NCBI GenBank assembly: GCA_018896025.1
Contig: JAHIND010000020.1
Coordinates: 1-64,000 of the forward strand
Source of the DNA: Pseudomonadota bacterium
Lineage (GTDB): Bacteria; Desulfobacterota; Desulfarculia; Desulfarculales; Desulfarculaceae
Direction of reading: 5' to 3'
Length of the DNA: 64,000 bases
Within the stretch, counting starts at the first letter, position 1, and each line of letters opens with the position of its first letter. The translations under genes and the position numbers were made by a program. The notes beneath the pieces are model-generated. The model made no database searches. It was given only the letters and a program-made list of their open reading frames with translations, and was not told the DNA's origin. Positions 1 through 7,644 of the stretch are shown one piece after another.

Positions 1-558
1 CTTGTTGGGGTTGATGCCCATGAGCCGGGCCGCGTCGCGGTCCTGGGCGATGGCCCGTATCTGCTTGCCCATGTCGGTCCTGTCCAAAAACAGCCAGACC
101 AGCCAGGCCACGGCTATGGCCGAGATGAACACGATGAGGCGCGACAGGGAGATGCCGATATCGCCCATGTGCACCACCTGCTTAGCAAAGGCCAGGTTGA
201 TGCTGCGGTAGTCTCCGCTGAAGAACACCAGGGCCAGGTTTATCAACACCACCGACAATCCCACCGTGGCGAATATCTGCATGTAGGAAGGCGCGTTGCG
301 GATGGGCCGGATGATCACCTGGTCGATGAGCATGCCCACCAGGAACATGCCGGGGATGACGATGATCAGGCTGAGGTACGGATTTAGCCCCAGCACCGAA
401 AAGCAGAAGAAAGAGGCGTACATGGAGATCATCAGGATTTCGCCGTGGGCGAAGTTGATCACCCTGACCACTCCGAATATCAAGGTGAGCCCCAGACTGA
501 TAAGGGCATACACCCCGCCCAGGAACAGCCCGTTTATCAATACTTGCAAAAAAACCAT
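1..558 (-). CDS. livH: Branched-chain amino acid-type ABC transporter permease (LivH family), partial
   Basis: The gene runs off the left edge of the window; 186 codons are present, starting at the ATG at 558 and still open at base 1. The product starts MVFLQVLINGLFLGGVYALI and continues with GLTLIFGVVRVINFAHGE, the conserved LivH-type N-terminal region (compare 'LMDVLNLAHGAFF' in the second permease of this window at 15952). Several hydrophobic segments are visible, so it is an inner-membrane channel subunit. It lies 100 bp downstream of the binding-protein gene on the same strand, separated by a strong hairpin. The remaining genes (livM, livG, livF) presumably lie left of the window. Family substrates include branched amino acids, amides, urea and aromatic acids; the acyl-CoA genes upstream suggest an organic acid here (inference). 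Confidence 0.93.
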   Translation of the reverse strand, partial: MVFLQVLINGLFLGGVYALISLGLTLIFGVVRVINFAHGEILMISMYASFFCFSVLGLNPYLSLIIVIPGMFLVGMLIDQVIIRPIRNAPSYMQIFATVGLSVVLINLALVFFSGDYRSINLAFAKQVVHMGDIGISLSRLIVFISAIAVAWLVWLFLDRTDMGKQIRAIAQDRDAARLMGINPNK

Positions 559-604
559 CTAGAGGCACCCCCGCCGGCCCGCACCCCCCAGTGCATGCTT
601 GGTT

Positions 605-636
605 GCCGGGCGGGCCCGCGAACAGGCCCGCCCGGC
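605..636. promoter_or_regulatory. Strong intercistronic hairpin between binding protein and LivH genes
   Basis: A perfect 12-bp GC-only stem (arms GCCGGGCGGGCC and GGCCCGCCCGGC, 8-nt loop) lies between the stop of the binding-protein gene and the permease start. There is no T-run, so it is not a classic terminator. Such hairpins commonly stabilise the upstream message and lower expression of membrane components relative to the binding protein (inference). Confidence 0.7.
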
Positions 637-658
637 CGTCATGAACTTAAGCCAGGAC

Positions 659-1894
659 CTACTTCACCTGAAGCGAATGCCCCGGAGTAGCGGCGCCGGC
701 AGGGCTGACGATCTGTAGCTGGCCGCCCTGCCATTGGGAGATGAAATAACTGGCCAAAACGTTTTGGCCCATGTTCTTGCTGCCGGGACCCGCGAACTTG
801 ATGCCGTAACGTAGGATGGTCTTGTCGCCCGGGATGTTGGTGGCCAGAGCGGCCTTAACCAAAGCCTCGGGCTTAAGGGAGCCGGCCCGGTTGATCACAT
901 CCCACAGGGCCATGGTGCCCATGTAGTTGATCACCGAGAACACGCTGGTGGGCTTTTCGCCGAAGGTCTTGGTGTACAGAGCCTCAAGCTCCTTGATGCC
1001 CTTGGCGTAGGCGGGGTTCAGGTTGTAGCCGGGGTAGCCCACGTTGCACACGTAGCCGTTGATGGCATCGCCCAGGGCCTTTTTGTAACCGGGCTGGTTC
1101 ATGCCGCCGCCGGAACCCACGTACTGGCGGACCTTGAGCCCCGCCTCCTGGGCCTGACGGAAGAACATGATGGCGTCGTTCTCATAGGAGGATTCCAGGA
1201 TGACGTCGGGGTCGGCCGCCTTGACCCGCATAACCAGGGAGGAAAGGTCGGTGGCCTTGTGGTTGTAGGCCTCGTCCACCGCCAGCTTGATGCCCATTTT
1301 CTTGGCTTGGTCGCGGATACCCGCCGCACAGGCGGTGCCGTAGGCGGAGTCCTCATAGATGCTGGCCACCTTCATCTGGGCGGGCTTTTTGCCGATCTTT
1401 TTGGCCAACTCGCCCAGGGCGAAACGAAGCTGGTCGCGGCCCAGGTCCGAGCCGGTGGGGCTGGTGCGGAACACGTACTTGAGGCCGCGCTCGGTGATCT
1501 TGTCGCCCACACCGCCCAGCTCCCAGTAGATGACCTTGTGCTGGTTGGCCTTGGCGCTGGCCGCCAGGCTGATGGAGCTGGAGAAGGAGCCCAGGATCAC
1601 CGGCACCTTTTCCACGGTGCACAGGCGCTCGGTTTCGCTCACCGCCGCCTTGGGGTTGGGAGCGTCGCCGTTGATGAACACGATCTTTTTGCCCAGCAGG
1701 CCGCCCTTTTGGTTTTGGACGATGCGGGCCAACTCCGCGCCGCGCCAGCTATCCAGGCCCAGGTTGGCCAAGGGGCCGGTGCGGGAAAAAATGGTGCCCA
1801 GTTTGATTTCGTCGGCGGCCATGGCCGAGCCCAGGGGCGCGATCATAAGCGCCGCCAGCGCCGTCATCAACAGTGCGGATTTCAGGATTCTCAT
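659..1894 (-). CDS. ABC transporter substrate-binding protein, LivK / type 1 periplasmic binding fold
   Basis: 411 aa. An N-terminal signal peptide is clear (MRILKSALLMTALAALMIAP, then cleavage near SAMA-ADEIKLG), so the mature protein is periplasmic. The mature start 'EIKLGTIFSRTGPLANLGLD' and later 'VPVILGSFSSSISLAASAKAN' are typical of the Leu/Ile/Val-binding family, and the length matches it. RBS GAGGGAGGG precedes the ATG. It is followed on the same strand by a LivH permease and preceded by an acyl-CoA synthetase gene 116 bp away, so it probably captures the acid that the upstream enzymes activate. The ligand cannot be read from the sequence; branched amino acids, aromatic acids and dicarboxylates all occur in this family. 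Confidence 0.93.
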   Translation of the reverse strand: MRILKSALLMTALAALMIAPLGSAMAADEIKLGTIFSRTGPLANLGLDSWRGAELARIVQNQKGGLLGKKIVFINGDAPNPKAAVSETERLCTVEKVPVILGSFSSSISLAASAKANQHKVIYWELGGVGDKITERGLKYVFRTSPTGSDLGRDQLRFALGELAKKIGKKPAQMKVASIYEDSAYGTACAAGIRDQAKKMGIKLAVDEAYNHKATDLSSLVMRVKAADPDVILESSYENDAIMFFRQAQEAGLKVRQYVGSGGGMNQPGYKKALGDAINGYVCNVGYPGYNLNPAYAKGIKELEALYTKTFGEKPTSVFSVINYMGTMALWDVINRAGSLKPEALVKAALATNIPGDKTILRYGIKFAGPGSKNMGQNVLASYFISQWQGGQLQIVSPAGAATPGHSLQVK

Positions 1895-2010
1895 AACCTT
1901 GATTCCCTCCCTCTCAGGTTTTTAGGCGCGAAATTTTTTCATTAACCACGCGCCGTGCGGATTTCTTGCTCCGGGCAATTACCCCAACCCCCGGAGCCTT
2001 CTAAAATTTG

Positions 2011-3543
2011 TTATGCGTTAGCCTTTTTCAGCTCCTCTTTCTTGATGCGCCCGATAGCGCTCTTGGCGAACTCTTTCCTGAACTCGATGAACCGCGGCAC
2101 CTTGAAGTCGGCCAGCTTGGCGCGGCAGTGCTCCTGCAACTGTTCCACCGTGGCCTGGCCGCCGTCGGTGAGCCTGACAAAGGCCTTGACCTCTTCCTCG
2201 CCGGTGCCCAGGTCCGAGGGCACCCCGATCACCGCCGATTCCTCCACCGCCGGATGGGCGTTGAGCACCGCCTCGATCTGGGTGGGGCTGATCAGCTCGC
2301 CCCGGCGGCGGATCACCTCTTTCTTGCGGCCCACGAAGAAGATGTAGCCCTGTTCGTCGCGGTAGCCGATGTCGCCGGTGTGAATCCAGCCGTCCACCTT
2401 GGTGGCCGCAGTCTTGGCGGGGTCGTTGTAATAGCCCAGCATCACCGCCGGGTTCTTGATGATGATCTCGCCCTGTTTGCCCGCTTCCACCTGGTTGCCC
2501 GCGTCGTCGGCGATCCATACTTGGTTGGTCACCGCCGGGTCCGGGTGCTCCATGGGCACCCCGATGCTGCCGGGCTTGCGGGGCATGGTGCCGGGCCGTG
2601 GGCCCATGACCGCCATGGTGGCCTCGGTGAGCGAATAGATGGTCTGGATCTTCAGACAGAAGCGCTCCTCGAACTTGTGGTAGATGTCCACCGGCACGTT
2701 GCCCGCCACCATGGTGTCCAGCTCGTGCTGGCAGTCGTCCTCGGACACCGGGCGGCCCCACACCCAAGGAGTCACCGCCTGCACCAGCACCATCTTGGTG
2801 GCCTGGTAGCGCCGGGCCTGCTCCAGGATCTGGCTGCCGCTGAAGCGGTCCAGCAGGATCAGGCCGGCCCCGGCGTTCAAGGAGCCCATAGTGGAGTAGA
2901 CCTGGGCATTGGCGTGGAACAGGGGGTTGGGGGTCATCACCCGGTCGCTGTCGCCGATGCCCACGGTGTAGGCGTAGGACTGGCCGGTGGTCACCCAGCC
3001 GTAGTGGGAGTTGAGCACCCCCTTGGGCATGTCGGTGGTGCCCGAGGTGTAGATGCACACGCAGGGGTCTTGGTCGTCGATGGCCACGCCGGGGTCTTTT
3101 TCCTCGCCCTCCAGGAGCCGGGCGAACGGGATGGTCCCCGCCGGGGCCTGGGCGCCGCTGACGATGACCTGCTTCATCTCGGGCATCTCGGCCTGGGGCA
3201 CCTTGGCCAGGGTCTGAAGGAACTCATCCTCGATGACCAGGGCCTTGGCTCCCGAGTGGCCCAGGATGTAGGCGATCTCGGTCTCGGTGAACACCGGGTT
3301 GATGGGCACGGTGATGGCCCCCAGGAAGCTCAGGGCGAACCAGGTGTAGAGAAACTCCGGCGCGTTGCGGTGCATCAGGGCCACCCGGTCGCCCTTGCCG
3401 ATGCCCATGCCGGCTAGGCTGTCGGCCACCCGGTAGAAGGTCCCCAGCATCTGGTTGTAGGAATACTCGTCGTCGCCGAAGTACAGGTAGGTCTTGTCGC
3501 CGTATTTGGCGGCCTGTTTTTGCCAAAGCTGCGCTACGTTCAT
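2011..3543 (-). CDS. AMP-forming acyl-CoA synthetase (ANL superfamily)
   Basis: 510 aa. The enzyme would activate a carboxylic acid to its CoA thioester with ATP. ANL motifs in order: nucleotide loop 'IYTSGTTDMPKG' (around residue 165), 'YSLTEATM', the hinge region 'HTGDIGYRDEQGYIFFVGRK' and 'GELISPTQIE'. Oddity: at the C-terminal A10 motif, which is usually P-x4-G-K, this protein reads 'KSAIGRIKKEEL', so the usual catalytic lysine position is arginine; similar G-R variants occur in carnitine/crotonobetaine-CoA ligase-like members (from memory, unverified). The gene is 2 bp from the epimerase gene and co-oriented with the mutase genes, so its acyl-CoA product is likely a precursor or intermediate of the mutase route. 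Confidence 0.9.
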   Translation of the reverse strand: MNVAQLWQKQAAKYGDKTYLYFGDDEYSYNQMLGTFYRVADSLAGMGIGKGDRVALMHRNAPEFLYTWFALSFLGAITVPINPVFTETEIAYILGHSGAKALVIEDEFLQTLAKVPQAEMPEMKQVIVSGAQAPAGTIPFARLLEGEEKDPGVAIDDQDPCVCIYTSGTTDMPKGVLNSHYGWVTTGQSYAYTVGIGDSDRVMTPNPLFHANAQVYSTMGSLNAGAGLILLDRFSGSQILEQARRYQATKMVLVQAVTPWVWGRPVSEDDCQHELDTMVAGNVPVDIYHKFEERFCLKIQTIYSLTEATMAVMGPRPGTMPRKPGSIGVPMEHPDPAVTNQVWIADDAGNQVEAGKQGEIIIKNPAVMLGYYNDPAKTAATKVDGWIHTGDIGYRDEQGYIFFVGRKKEVIRRRGELISPTQIEAVLNAHPAVEESAVIGVPSDLGTGEEEVKAFVRLTDGGQATVEQLQEHCRAKLADFKVPRFIEFRKEFAKSAIGRIKKEELKKANA

Positions 3544-3545
3544 GA

Positions 3546-3968
3546 CTACTTGGCCTCTATCTCGTGGGCGCGCTCCACCAACTCGGTGAGCACGTTTTGG
3601 GTTCCCGCGGGGTCCATGAAGGCGATGCGCGAGTCGTCGCCGCCGGGGCGGGGGGTCTCGTCGCGCACCGGCACGCCCTGCTGTTTGAGCTTGGCCAGGG
3701 CCTGGTCGATGGAGTCCACCCGGTAGGCGATGTGGTGGAAGCCGGGCCCCTTTTCCTGCAGGAACTGGCCGATGCGTCCGGCTCCCGGCGCGGTGGGCTG
3801 CAACAGCTCGATGAGCACCTCGCCCAGGGGCAGGAAGGCGATCTTCACGCTGATGTCTTCCAGGGTCTCGATCTTGATGGGCTTTAGCCCGAAGACGTCC
3901 TGGAAAACCCTGAGGCCCTCTTCCATGTCGTGCACGGCTATGCCGATGTGATCGATCTTTTTCAGCAT
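3546..3968 (-). CDS. mce: Methylmalonyl-CoA epimerase, VOC (glyoxalase/bleomycin-resistance) fold
   Basis: 140 aa, the usual epimerase length. It starts MLKKIDHIGIAVHDMEEGLR and carries the second VOC half 'GPGFHHIAYRVDSIDQALA'; the histidines in 'IDHIGIAV' and 'FHHIAYRV' and a late glutamate are the expected cobalt/zinc ligands. The family interconverts (R)- and (S)-methylmalonyl-CoA, supplying the isomer used by the B12-dependent mutase. Its position 3 bp from the mutase small subunit supports that role. If the neighbouring mutase uses another malonyl-CoA derivative, this epimerase would act on that compound instead. Confidence 0.9.
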   Translation of the reverse strand: MLKKIDHIGIAVHDMEEGLRVFQDVFGLKPIKIETLEDISVKIAFLPLGEVLIELLQPTAPGAGRIGQFLQEKGPGFHHIAYRVDSIDQALAKLKQQGVPVRDETPRPGGDDSRIAFMDPAGTQNVLTELVERAHEIEAK

Positions 3969-3971
3969 GGC

Positions 3972-4379
3972 TTAGTTAACCTCCTGTTGCCCCAGGCTCT
4001 GATTGATGGCCGCCACGATGGTGTCCATGGCGGTGCCCGGCCCGAAGATGTGCTTCACGCCCATCTGCTTGAGCTCCTGGGCGTCGTCGGGCGGAATGAT
4101 GCCCCCTCCGAAAACCATGATGTCCTCGGCCTCTTTGGCCTTGAGCAGGTCCAGAATTCTGGCGAACAAGGTCATGTGGGCTCCGGACAGGATGCTCAGC
4201 CCGATGGCGTCCACGTCTTCCTGGATGGCCGCGTTTACGATGTGCTCCGGCGTCTGGCGGCGGCCGGTGTAGATAACCTCGAAGTTGGCGTCGCGCAGGC
4301 CCATGGCCACCACCCGCACCCCGCGGTCGTGTCCGTCCAGGCCCGCCTTGGCCAGCATTATGCGGTGTCGTTTAGGCAT
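3972..4379 (-). CDS. Cobalamin-binding small subunit of methylmalonyl-CoA-type mutase
   Basis: 135 aa, a free-standing B12-binding domain matching the C-terminal domain of methylmalonyl-CoA mutase. The signature 'GLDGHDRG' (D-x-H-x-x-G, residues about 14-21) provides the histidine that replaces the lower axial ligand of cobalamin; 'GLSILSGAH' and 'VFGGGIIP' are the other conserved B12-domain loops. The separate large subunit is encoded immediately upstream (gap about 29 bp), as in archaeal-type methylmalonyl-CoA mutase, isobutyryl-CoA mutase and 2-hydroxyisobutyryl-CoA mutase. Cytoplasmic heteromer with that subunit is expected. Confidence 0.93.
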   Translation of the reverse strand: MPKRHRIMLAKAGLDGHDRGVRVVAMGLRDANFEVIYTGRRQTPEHIVNAAIQEDVDAIGLSILSGAHMTLFARILDLLKAKEAEDIMVFGGGIIPPDDAQELKQMGVKHIFGPGTAMDTIVAAINQSLGQQEVN

Positions 4380-4408
4380 GTCTTTTCATCCCGCTGGGCA
4401 TGATCGTT

Positions 4409-6082
4409 TTAGATGTCACCTTCGTTGTGCTCCCCGAACACCGAGCGCAAGACCCCGCAGATCTCGCCCATGGTGGCGTAAGCCCTGGCCGCTTCAGTCA
4501 GGGCAGGGATCAGGTTTTCCTCGGTGGCGGCCACGGCCCTCACCCGCTCCAGGGCCTTTTGCACCCGGTCGTTGTCGCGCTCCCGGCGCAGCTTCCGCAG
4601 GCGGGCGATCTGGCGCTCCTGGGTCTCGGCCGGGGGCCGGAATATCTCCATGGGCGCTTCGTCGGCCTCCTGGTAGGCGTTGACCCCCACGATGGAGCGC
4701 GCCCCGGTGTCCACTTCCTTCTGCCACTGATAGGAAGCCTCGTCGATGTTGCGGCGGAAGTAGCCCTGGTCGATGGCCTTGACCGAGCCGCCCAGGGCCT
4801 CGATCTCCTCGATCATCTTGAGCGCCCGCTCCTCGATTTCGCTGGTGAGGCTCTCCAAATAGTAGGAGCCGCCCATGGGGTCCGCCGTGTCGCCGATGCC
4901 GGTCTCGTTGGCGATGATCTGCTGGGTGCGCAGGGCCACCTTCACCGCCGCCTCGGTGGGCGTGGCAAAGGCCTCGTCCATGGAGCAGGGGAACAGGGAC
5001 TGGCAGCCGCCCAGCACTCCGGCCAGGCACTCCACCGCCACCCGCACGATGTTGTTCATGGGCTGTTGGGCGGTGAGGCTGCTGCCCGCGGTGAAGTTCA
5101 CCAGGCTGAGTCCCAGGTTCACCTCCGGGCCCACCCCATAGCGCTCGCGCACCAGTCGGGCCCACAAGCGGCGCAGAGCCCGGAACTTGGCGATCTCCTC
5201 GAAGAAGTTCATGTTCACCGCGCAGAAGGCGCTGAGCTGGGGCAGCACCCGCTCCATGGGCGCGCCGCGCCGGGCCACCTCGTCCATGTAGGCCAGGCCG
5301 TTGGCCAGGCAGTAGGCCACCTCCTGCACCGCGTTGGCCCCGGCCTCGCGGATGTGATAGCCGCACAGGGTGATGGGCAGCCAGGCGGGGTGGTTCTGGG
5401 CGCAGTAGGTCACCACGTCGGTGGTCAGGCGGATGGATGGCTCGGGCGGGAAGATGTAGGCCCCCCGGGAGATGAACTCCTTGAGCACGTCGTTCTGGAT
5501 GCGCAGAGTGCACTCATCCACCGGCACGCCCTGCTTTTCGGCCAGGGCCAGGAACATGGCCAGGATGATGCTGCTCATGGCGTTGGCCACCAGGCTGATC
5601 TGGCGCAGCTTGTTCAGCGGGATGCCCTCGAACACCGTTTCCAGGTCCTGCAGCGAGGACACCGCCACCCCGATCTTGCCCACCTCGCCGTCGGCCATGG
5701 GGTCGTCGGAGTCCAGGCCCACCTGGGTGGGCAGGTCGAAGGCCACCGAGATTCCGGCCTGGCCCTGGCTCAGCAGATAGCGGTAGCGCTTGTTGGCCTC
5801 CTCGGCGTCGCCGCAACCGGCGTACTGCATGAACAGCCAGTAGTTGGAGCGGTAGCCCAGGGGATCGCGCCCCCGGGTGTAGGGGAACTGGCCCGGAAAG
5901 CCCAGGTCCTTGGCGTAGTCGAAGCCCGCCTCGTCCAGGCTGAGCGGGGTGTAGAGCCGCTCATTGGGTATGCCCGCCGGGGTCTGCGCGCAGTTGGCGC
6001 GCTCGGGGGTCTTCTTGAGGGCCTGCTCAACCGGGCCCTGGTTCCACTGCTGATACAGGCCCGCGAGTTTGTCTTTGTCCAT
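4409..6082 (-). CDS. Methylmalonyl-CoA mutase-family large (substrate-binding) subunit, divergent
   Basis: 557 aa, the usual size of stand-alone large subunits. Family landmarks are clear: 'GFPGQFPYTRG', 'GISVAFDLPTQVGLDSDDP', 'RIQNDVLKEF', 'GYHIREAGANAVQE', 'SSLTAQQPMNNIVRV', 'SMDEA'. Positions matching the P. shermanii residues Tyr89 and Arg207, which hold the substrate carboxylate, are Tyr87 and Arg206, and His244 corresponds to His243, so a malonyl/succinyl-type substrate fits better than isobutyryl-CoA. But the canonical 'TIRQYAGF' stretch reads 'LFMQYAGC', and the usual 'QSLHTNSMDEA' reads 'QSLFPCSMDEA'; these lie in the CoA-contact region. I therefore call the family with confidence but not the exact substrate. 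It sits in an operon-like run with its B12 subunit, an epimerase, an acyl-CoA synthetase and two SDRs. Confidence 0.88.
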   Translation of the reverse strand: MDKDKLAGLYQQWNQGPVEQALKKTPERANCAQTPAGIPNERLYTPLSLDEAGFDYAKDLGFPGQFPYTRGRDPLGYRSNYWLFMQYAGCGDAEEANKRYRYLLSQGQAGISVAFDLPTQVGLDSDDPMADGEVGKIGVAVSSLQDLETVFEGIPLNKLRQISLVANAMSSIILAMFLALAEKQGVPVDECTLRIQNDVLKEFISRGAYIFPPEPSIRLTTDVVTYCAQNHPAWLPITLCGYHIREAGANAVQEVAYCLANGLAYMDEVARRGAPMERVLPQLSAFCAVNMNFFEEIAKFRALRRLWARLVRERYGVGPEVNLGLSLVNFTAGSSLTAQQPMNNIVRVAVECLAGVLGGCQSLFPCSMDEAFATPTEAAVKVALRTQQIIANETGIGDTADPMGGSYYLESLTSEIEERALKMIEEIEALGGSVKAIDQGYFRRNIDEASYQWQKEVDTGARSIVGVNAYQEADEAPMEIFRPPAETQERQIARLRKLRRERDNDRVQKALERVRAVAATEENLIPALTEAARAYATMGEICGVLRSVFGEHNEGDI

Positions 6083-6099
6083 GAGTTAGACCTTTGTGG

Positions 6100-6876
6100 T
6101 TAAGCGGAAAACATGCCGCCGTTGATGTCCAGGGTCACCCCGGTGATGATGCCGGCCTGGTCCGAGCACAGGTAGAGCACCGCGTCGCTTATCTCCTGGG
6201 GGGAGCCCAGGCGGCGCAGGGGCACCTGGCTCACGTAGGCCTGGCGCTCTTCATCACTCTTGCGGCCGTACCACATCTTTTCCAGGCGCTCGCCGGTGAG
6301 CACTATGCCCGGAGCCACCGCGTTCACGTTGATGCCGAAGGGGCCCAGTTCCTGGGCCACGTGGCGGGTGAAGGAGATGATCGCCCCCTTGGCGCTGACG
6401 TATTGCACCGGGGTGAGCTGGCCGCCCATGCGCGCGGTGATGGAGCTCAGGTTCACGATCTTGCCGTAGCCCGCTTGTTTCATGTATCCGGCCGCGGCCT
6501 TGGTGCACAGAAAGGTGCCCTTCAGGTTAAGGCTCACCACCTTGTCCCAGTCCTCTTCCTTCACCTGGTCGATGGTGTCCCGGGGGACTCCCATGCTGCC
6601 GCCAGCGTTGTTGATGAGGATGTCCAAGGAGCCGAAGCTCTCCACCGCCTTGGCGGCCATGGCCTGCACCGCCTCCCCGCTGGTGACATCGCAGAGCACG
6701 GCCAGGGCCTTGCCCCCGCCGGCTTGGTTGATCTCGGCCTCGTTTTTGGCCAACAGCTCCTGGTTCACGTCGGCCAGGACCACGTTGCAGCCCTCGGCGG
6801 CCAGCGCCGAGCCAAAGGCCTTGCCGAACCCACCGCCCCCGCCGGTTACCACGGCGCATCTACCTTCGAATCTCAT
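6100..6876 (-). CDS. Short-chain dehydrogenase/reductase (FabG-like)
   Basis: 258 aa starting MRFEGRCAVVTGGGGGFGKA at the ATG at 6876, preceded by AAAGGGAGAG; the open frame continues further upstream but overlaps the next gene and lacks SDR sequence there, so this start is preferred. Cofactor motif TGGGGGFG, 'NNAGG' and the catalytic S...YVSAK (Ser-Tyr-Lys) are all present, and 'LADVN' after beta-2 favours NAD(H). It ends about 18 bp before the mutase gene. Role would be oxidation of a 3-hydroxyacyl-CoA or similar alcohol. With the adjacent SDR it forms a pair; heterodimeric SDR pairs exist in anaerobic pathways (BbsCD of toluene degradation), but that parallel is only suggestive. Confidence 0.88.
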   Translation of the reverse strand: MRFEGRCAVVTGGGGGFGKAFGSALAAEGCNVVLADVNQELLAKNEAEINQAGGGKALAVLCDVTSGEAVQAMAAKAVESFGSLDILINNAGGSMGVPRDTIDQVKEEDWDKVVSLNLKGTFLCTKAAAGYMKQAGYGKIVNLSSITARMGGQLTPVQYVSAKGAIISFTRHVAQELGPFGINVNAVAPGIVLTGERLEKMWYGRKSDEERQAYVSQVPLRRLGSPQEISDAVLYLCSDQAGIITGVTLDINGGMFSA

Positions 6877-6890
6877 GATGTCTCTCCCTT

Positions 6891-7634
6891 TCAACCCGCG
6901 AACATTCCGGTGCCGCCGGTCACTTCCAAAGTGATGCCGGTGACCCACTCCGCCTCGTCGGAGGCCAGATAGGCCGCGGCGTAGGCCACGTCCTCGGGCC
7001 GCCCGGCCCGGGGCAGCACCCGCTGCTCGGGCGTGGTGATGCTGGTGTCCAGGTTCTTGGTCAACTCGGTGGCGATGAAGCCGGGCTGGATGGCGTTGGC
7101 GGTGATGTTGTACTTGCCCAGCTCCCGGGCGGTGCTCTTGGTGAGTCCCACCATGCCCGCCTTGGAGGAGCCGTAGCTGCAATGCCCGTAGCTGCCGCCC
7201 TTGCCCGCCCGCGAGGACATGTTGATGATGCGCCCGCTGTTCTGGGGCATCATGATGCGCGCGGCGGCGCGGGTGCCCAAGAAGGCCCCGCGCAGGTTCA
7301 CCGTGAGCACTTTGTCCCACTGCTCGGCGGTCATCTCGTGCAGCATGGCCCGGCTGCCGATCCCGGCGTTGTTCACCCAGATATCGATGCGCCCTTGCCA
7401 GGCCGCCGCATCCGCCGCCGCCTGATCCACGCTGGCCTCATCAGCCACGTTCATGGCGAGCGCCAAGGCGCGCCGCCCCAGGGCCTCCACTTCCGCCGCC
7501 ACCTCCTGGGCCAGGCCCAGGTCCAGGTCGGCCACGATCACGTCGGCCCCCTTTTGGGCGAACACCAGGCAGATGGCCCGTCCGATGCCCCGGCCTCCGC
7601 CGGTGACCAGGGCCACTTTGTCTTGCAAGCTCAT
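6891..7634 (-). CDS. Short-chain dehydrogenase/reductase (FabG-like)
   Basis: 247 aa, MSLQDKVALVTGGGRGIGRA, a textbook SDR N-terminus; 'NNAGIGS' and 'YGSSK' give the structural and catalytic motifs, and 'VADLDLG' after beta-2 suggests NAD(H) preference. The C-terminus 'GITLEVTGGTGMFAG' matches the neighbouring SDR's 'GVTLDINGGMFSA', so the two are paralogues. It lies between the GntR regulator and the first SDR on the same strand with gaps of about 10-15 bp, consistent with one transcript. Substrate not identifiable; a hydroxyacyl-CoA is likely from context. Confidence 0.88.
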   Translation of the reverse strand: MSLQDKVALVTGGGRGIGRAICLVFAQKGADVIVADLDLGLAQEVAAEVEALGRRALALAMNVADEASVDQAAADAAAWQGRIDIWVNNAGIGSRAMLHEMTAEQWDKVLTVNLRGAFLGTRAAARIMMPQNSGRIINMSSRAGKGGSYGHCSYGSSKAGMVGLTKSTARELGKYNITANAIQPGFIATELTKNLDTSITTPEQRVLPRAGRPEDVAYAAAYLASDEAEWVTGITLEVTGGTGMFAG

Positions 7635-7644
7635 ACGGCGCTCC

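Noticed and set aside
2008-3417. Long plus-strand open frame (469 codons) opposite the acyl-CoA synthetase
   Set aside because: The minus-strand protein has full ANL motifs; the antisense frame is Gly/His/Val-rich low-complexity sequence without family features, a usual by-product of high GC in third positions.
4400-6103. 567-codon plus-strand open frame opposite the mutase
   Set aside because: Mirror of the mutase coding sequence; no recognisable domain, and the mutase is unmistakable.
6877-7320. Extension of the first SDR frame to give a 406-residue fusion
   Set aside because: The extra part overlaps the second SDR in another frame and lacks any domain; an RBS precedes the ATG at 6876.
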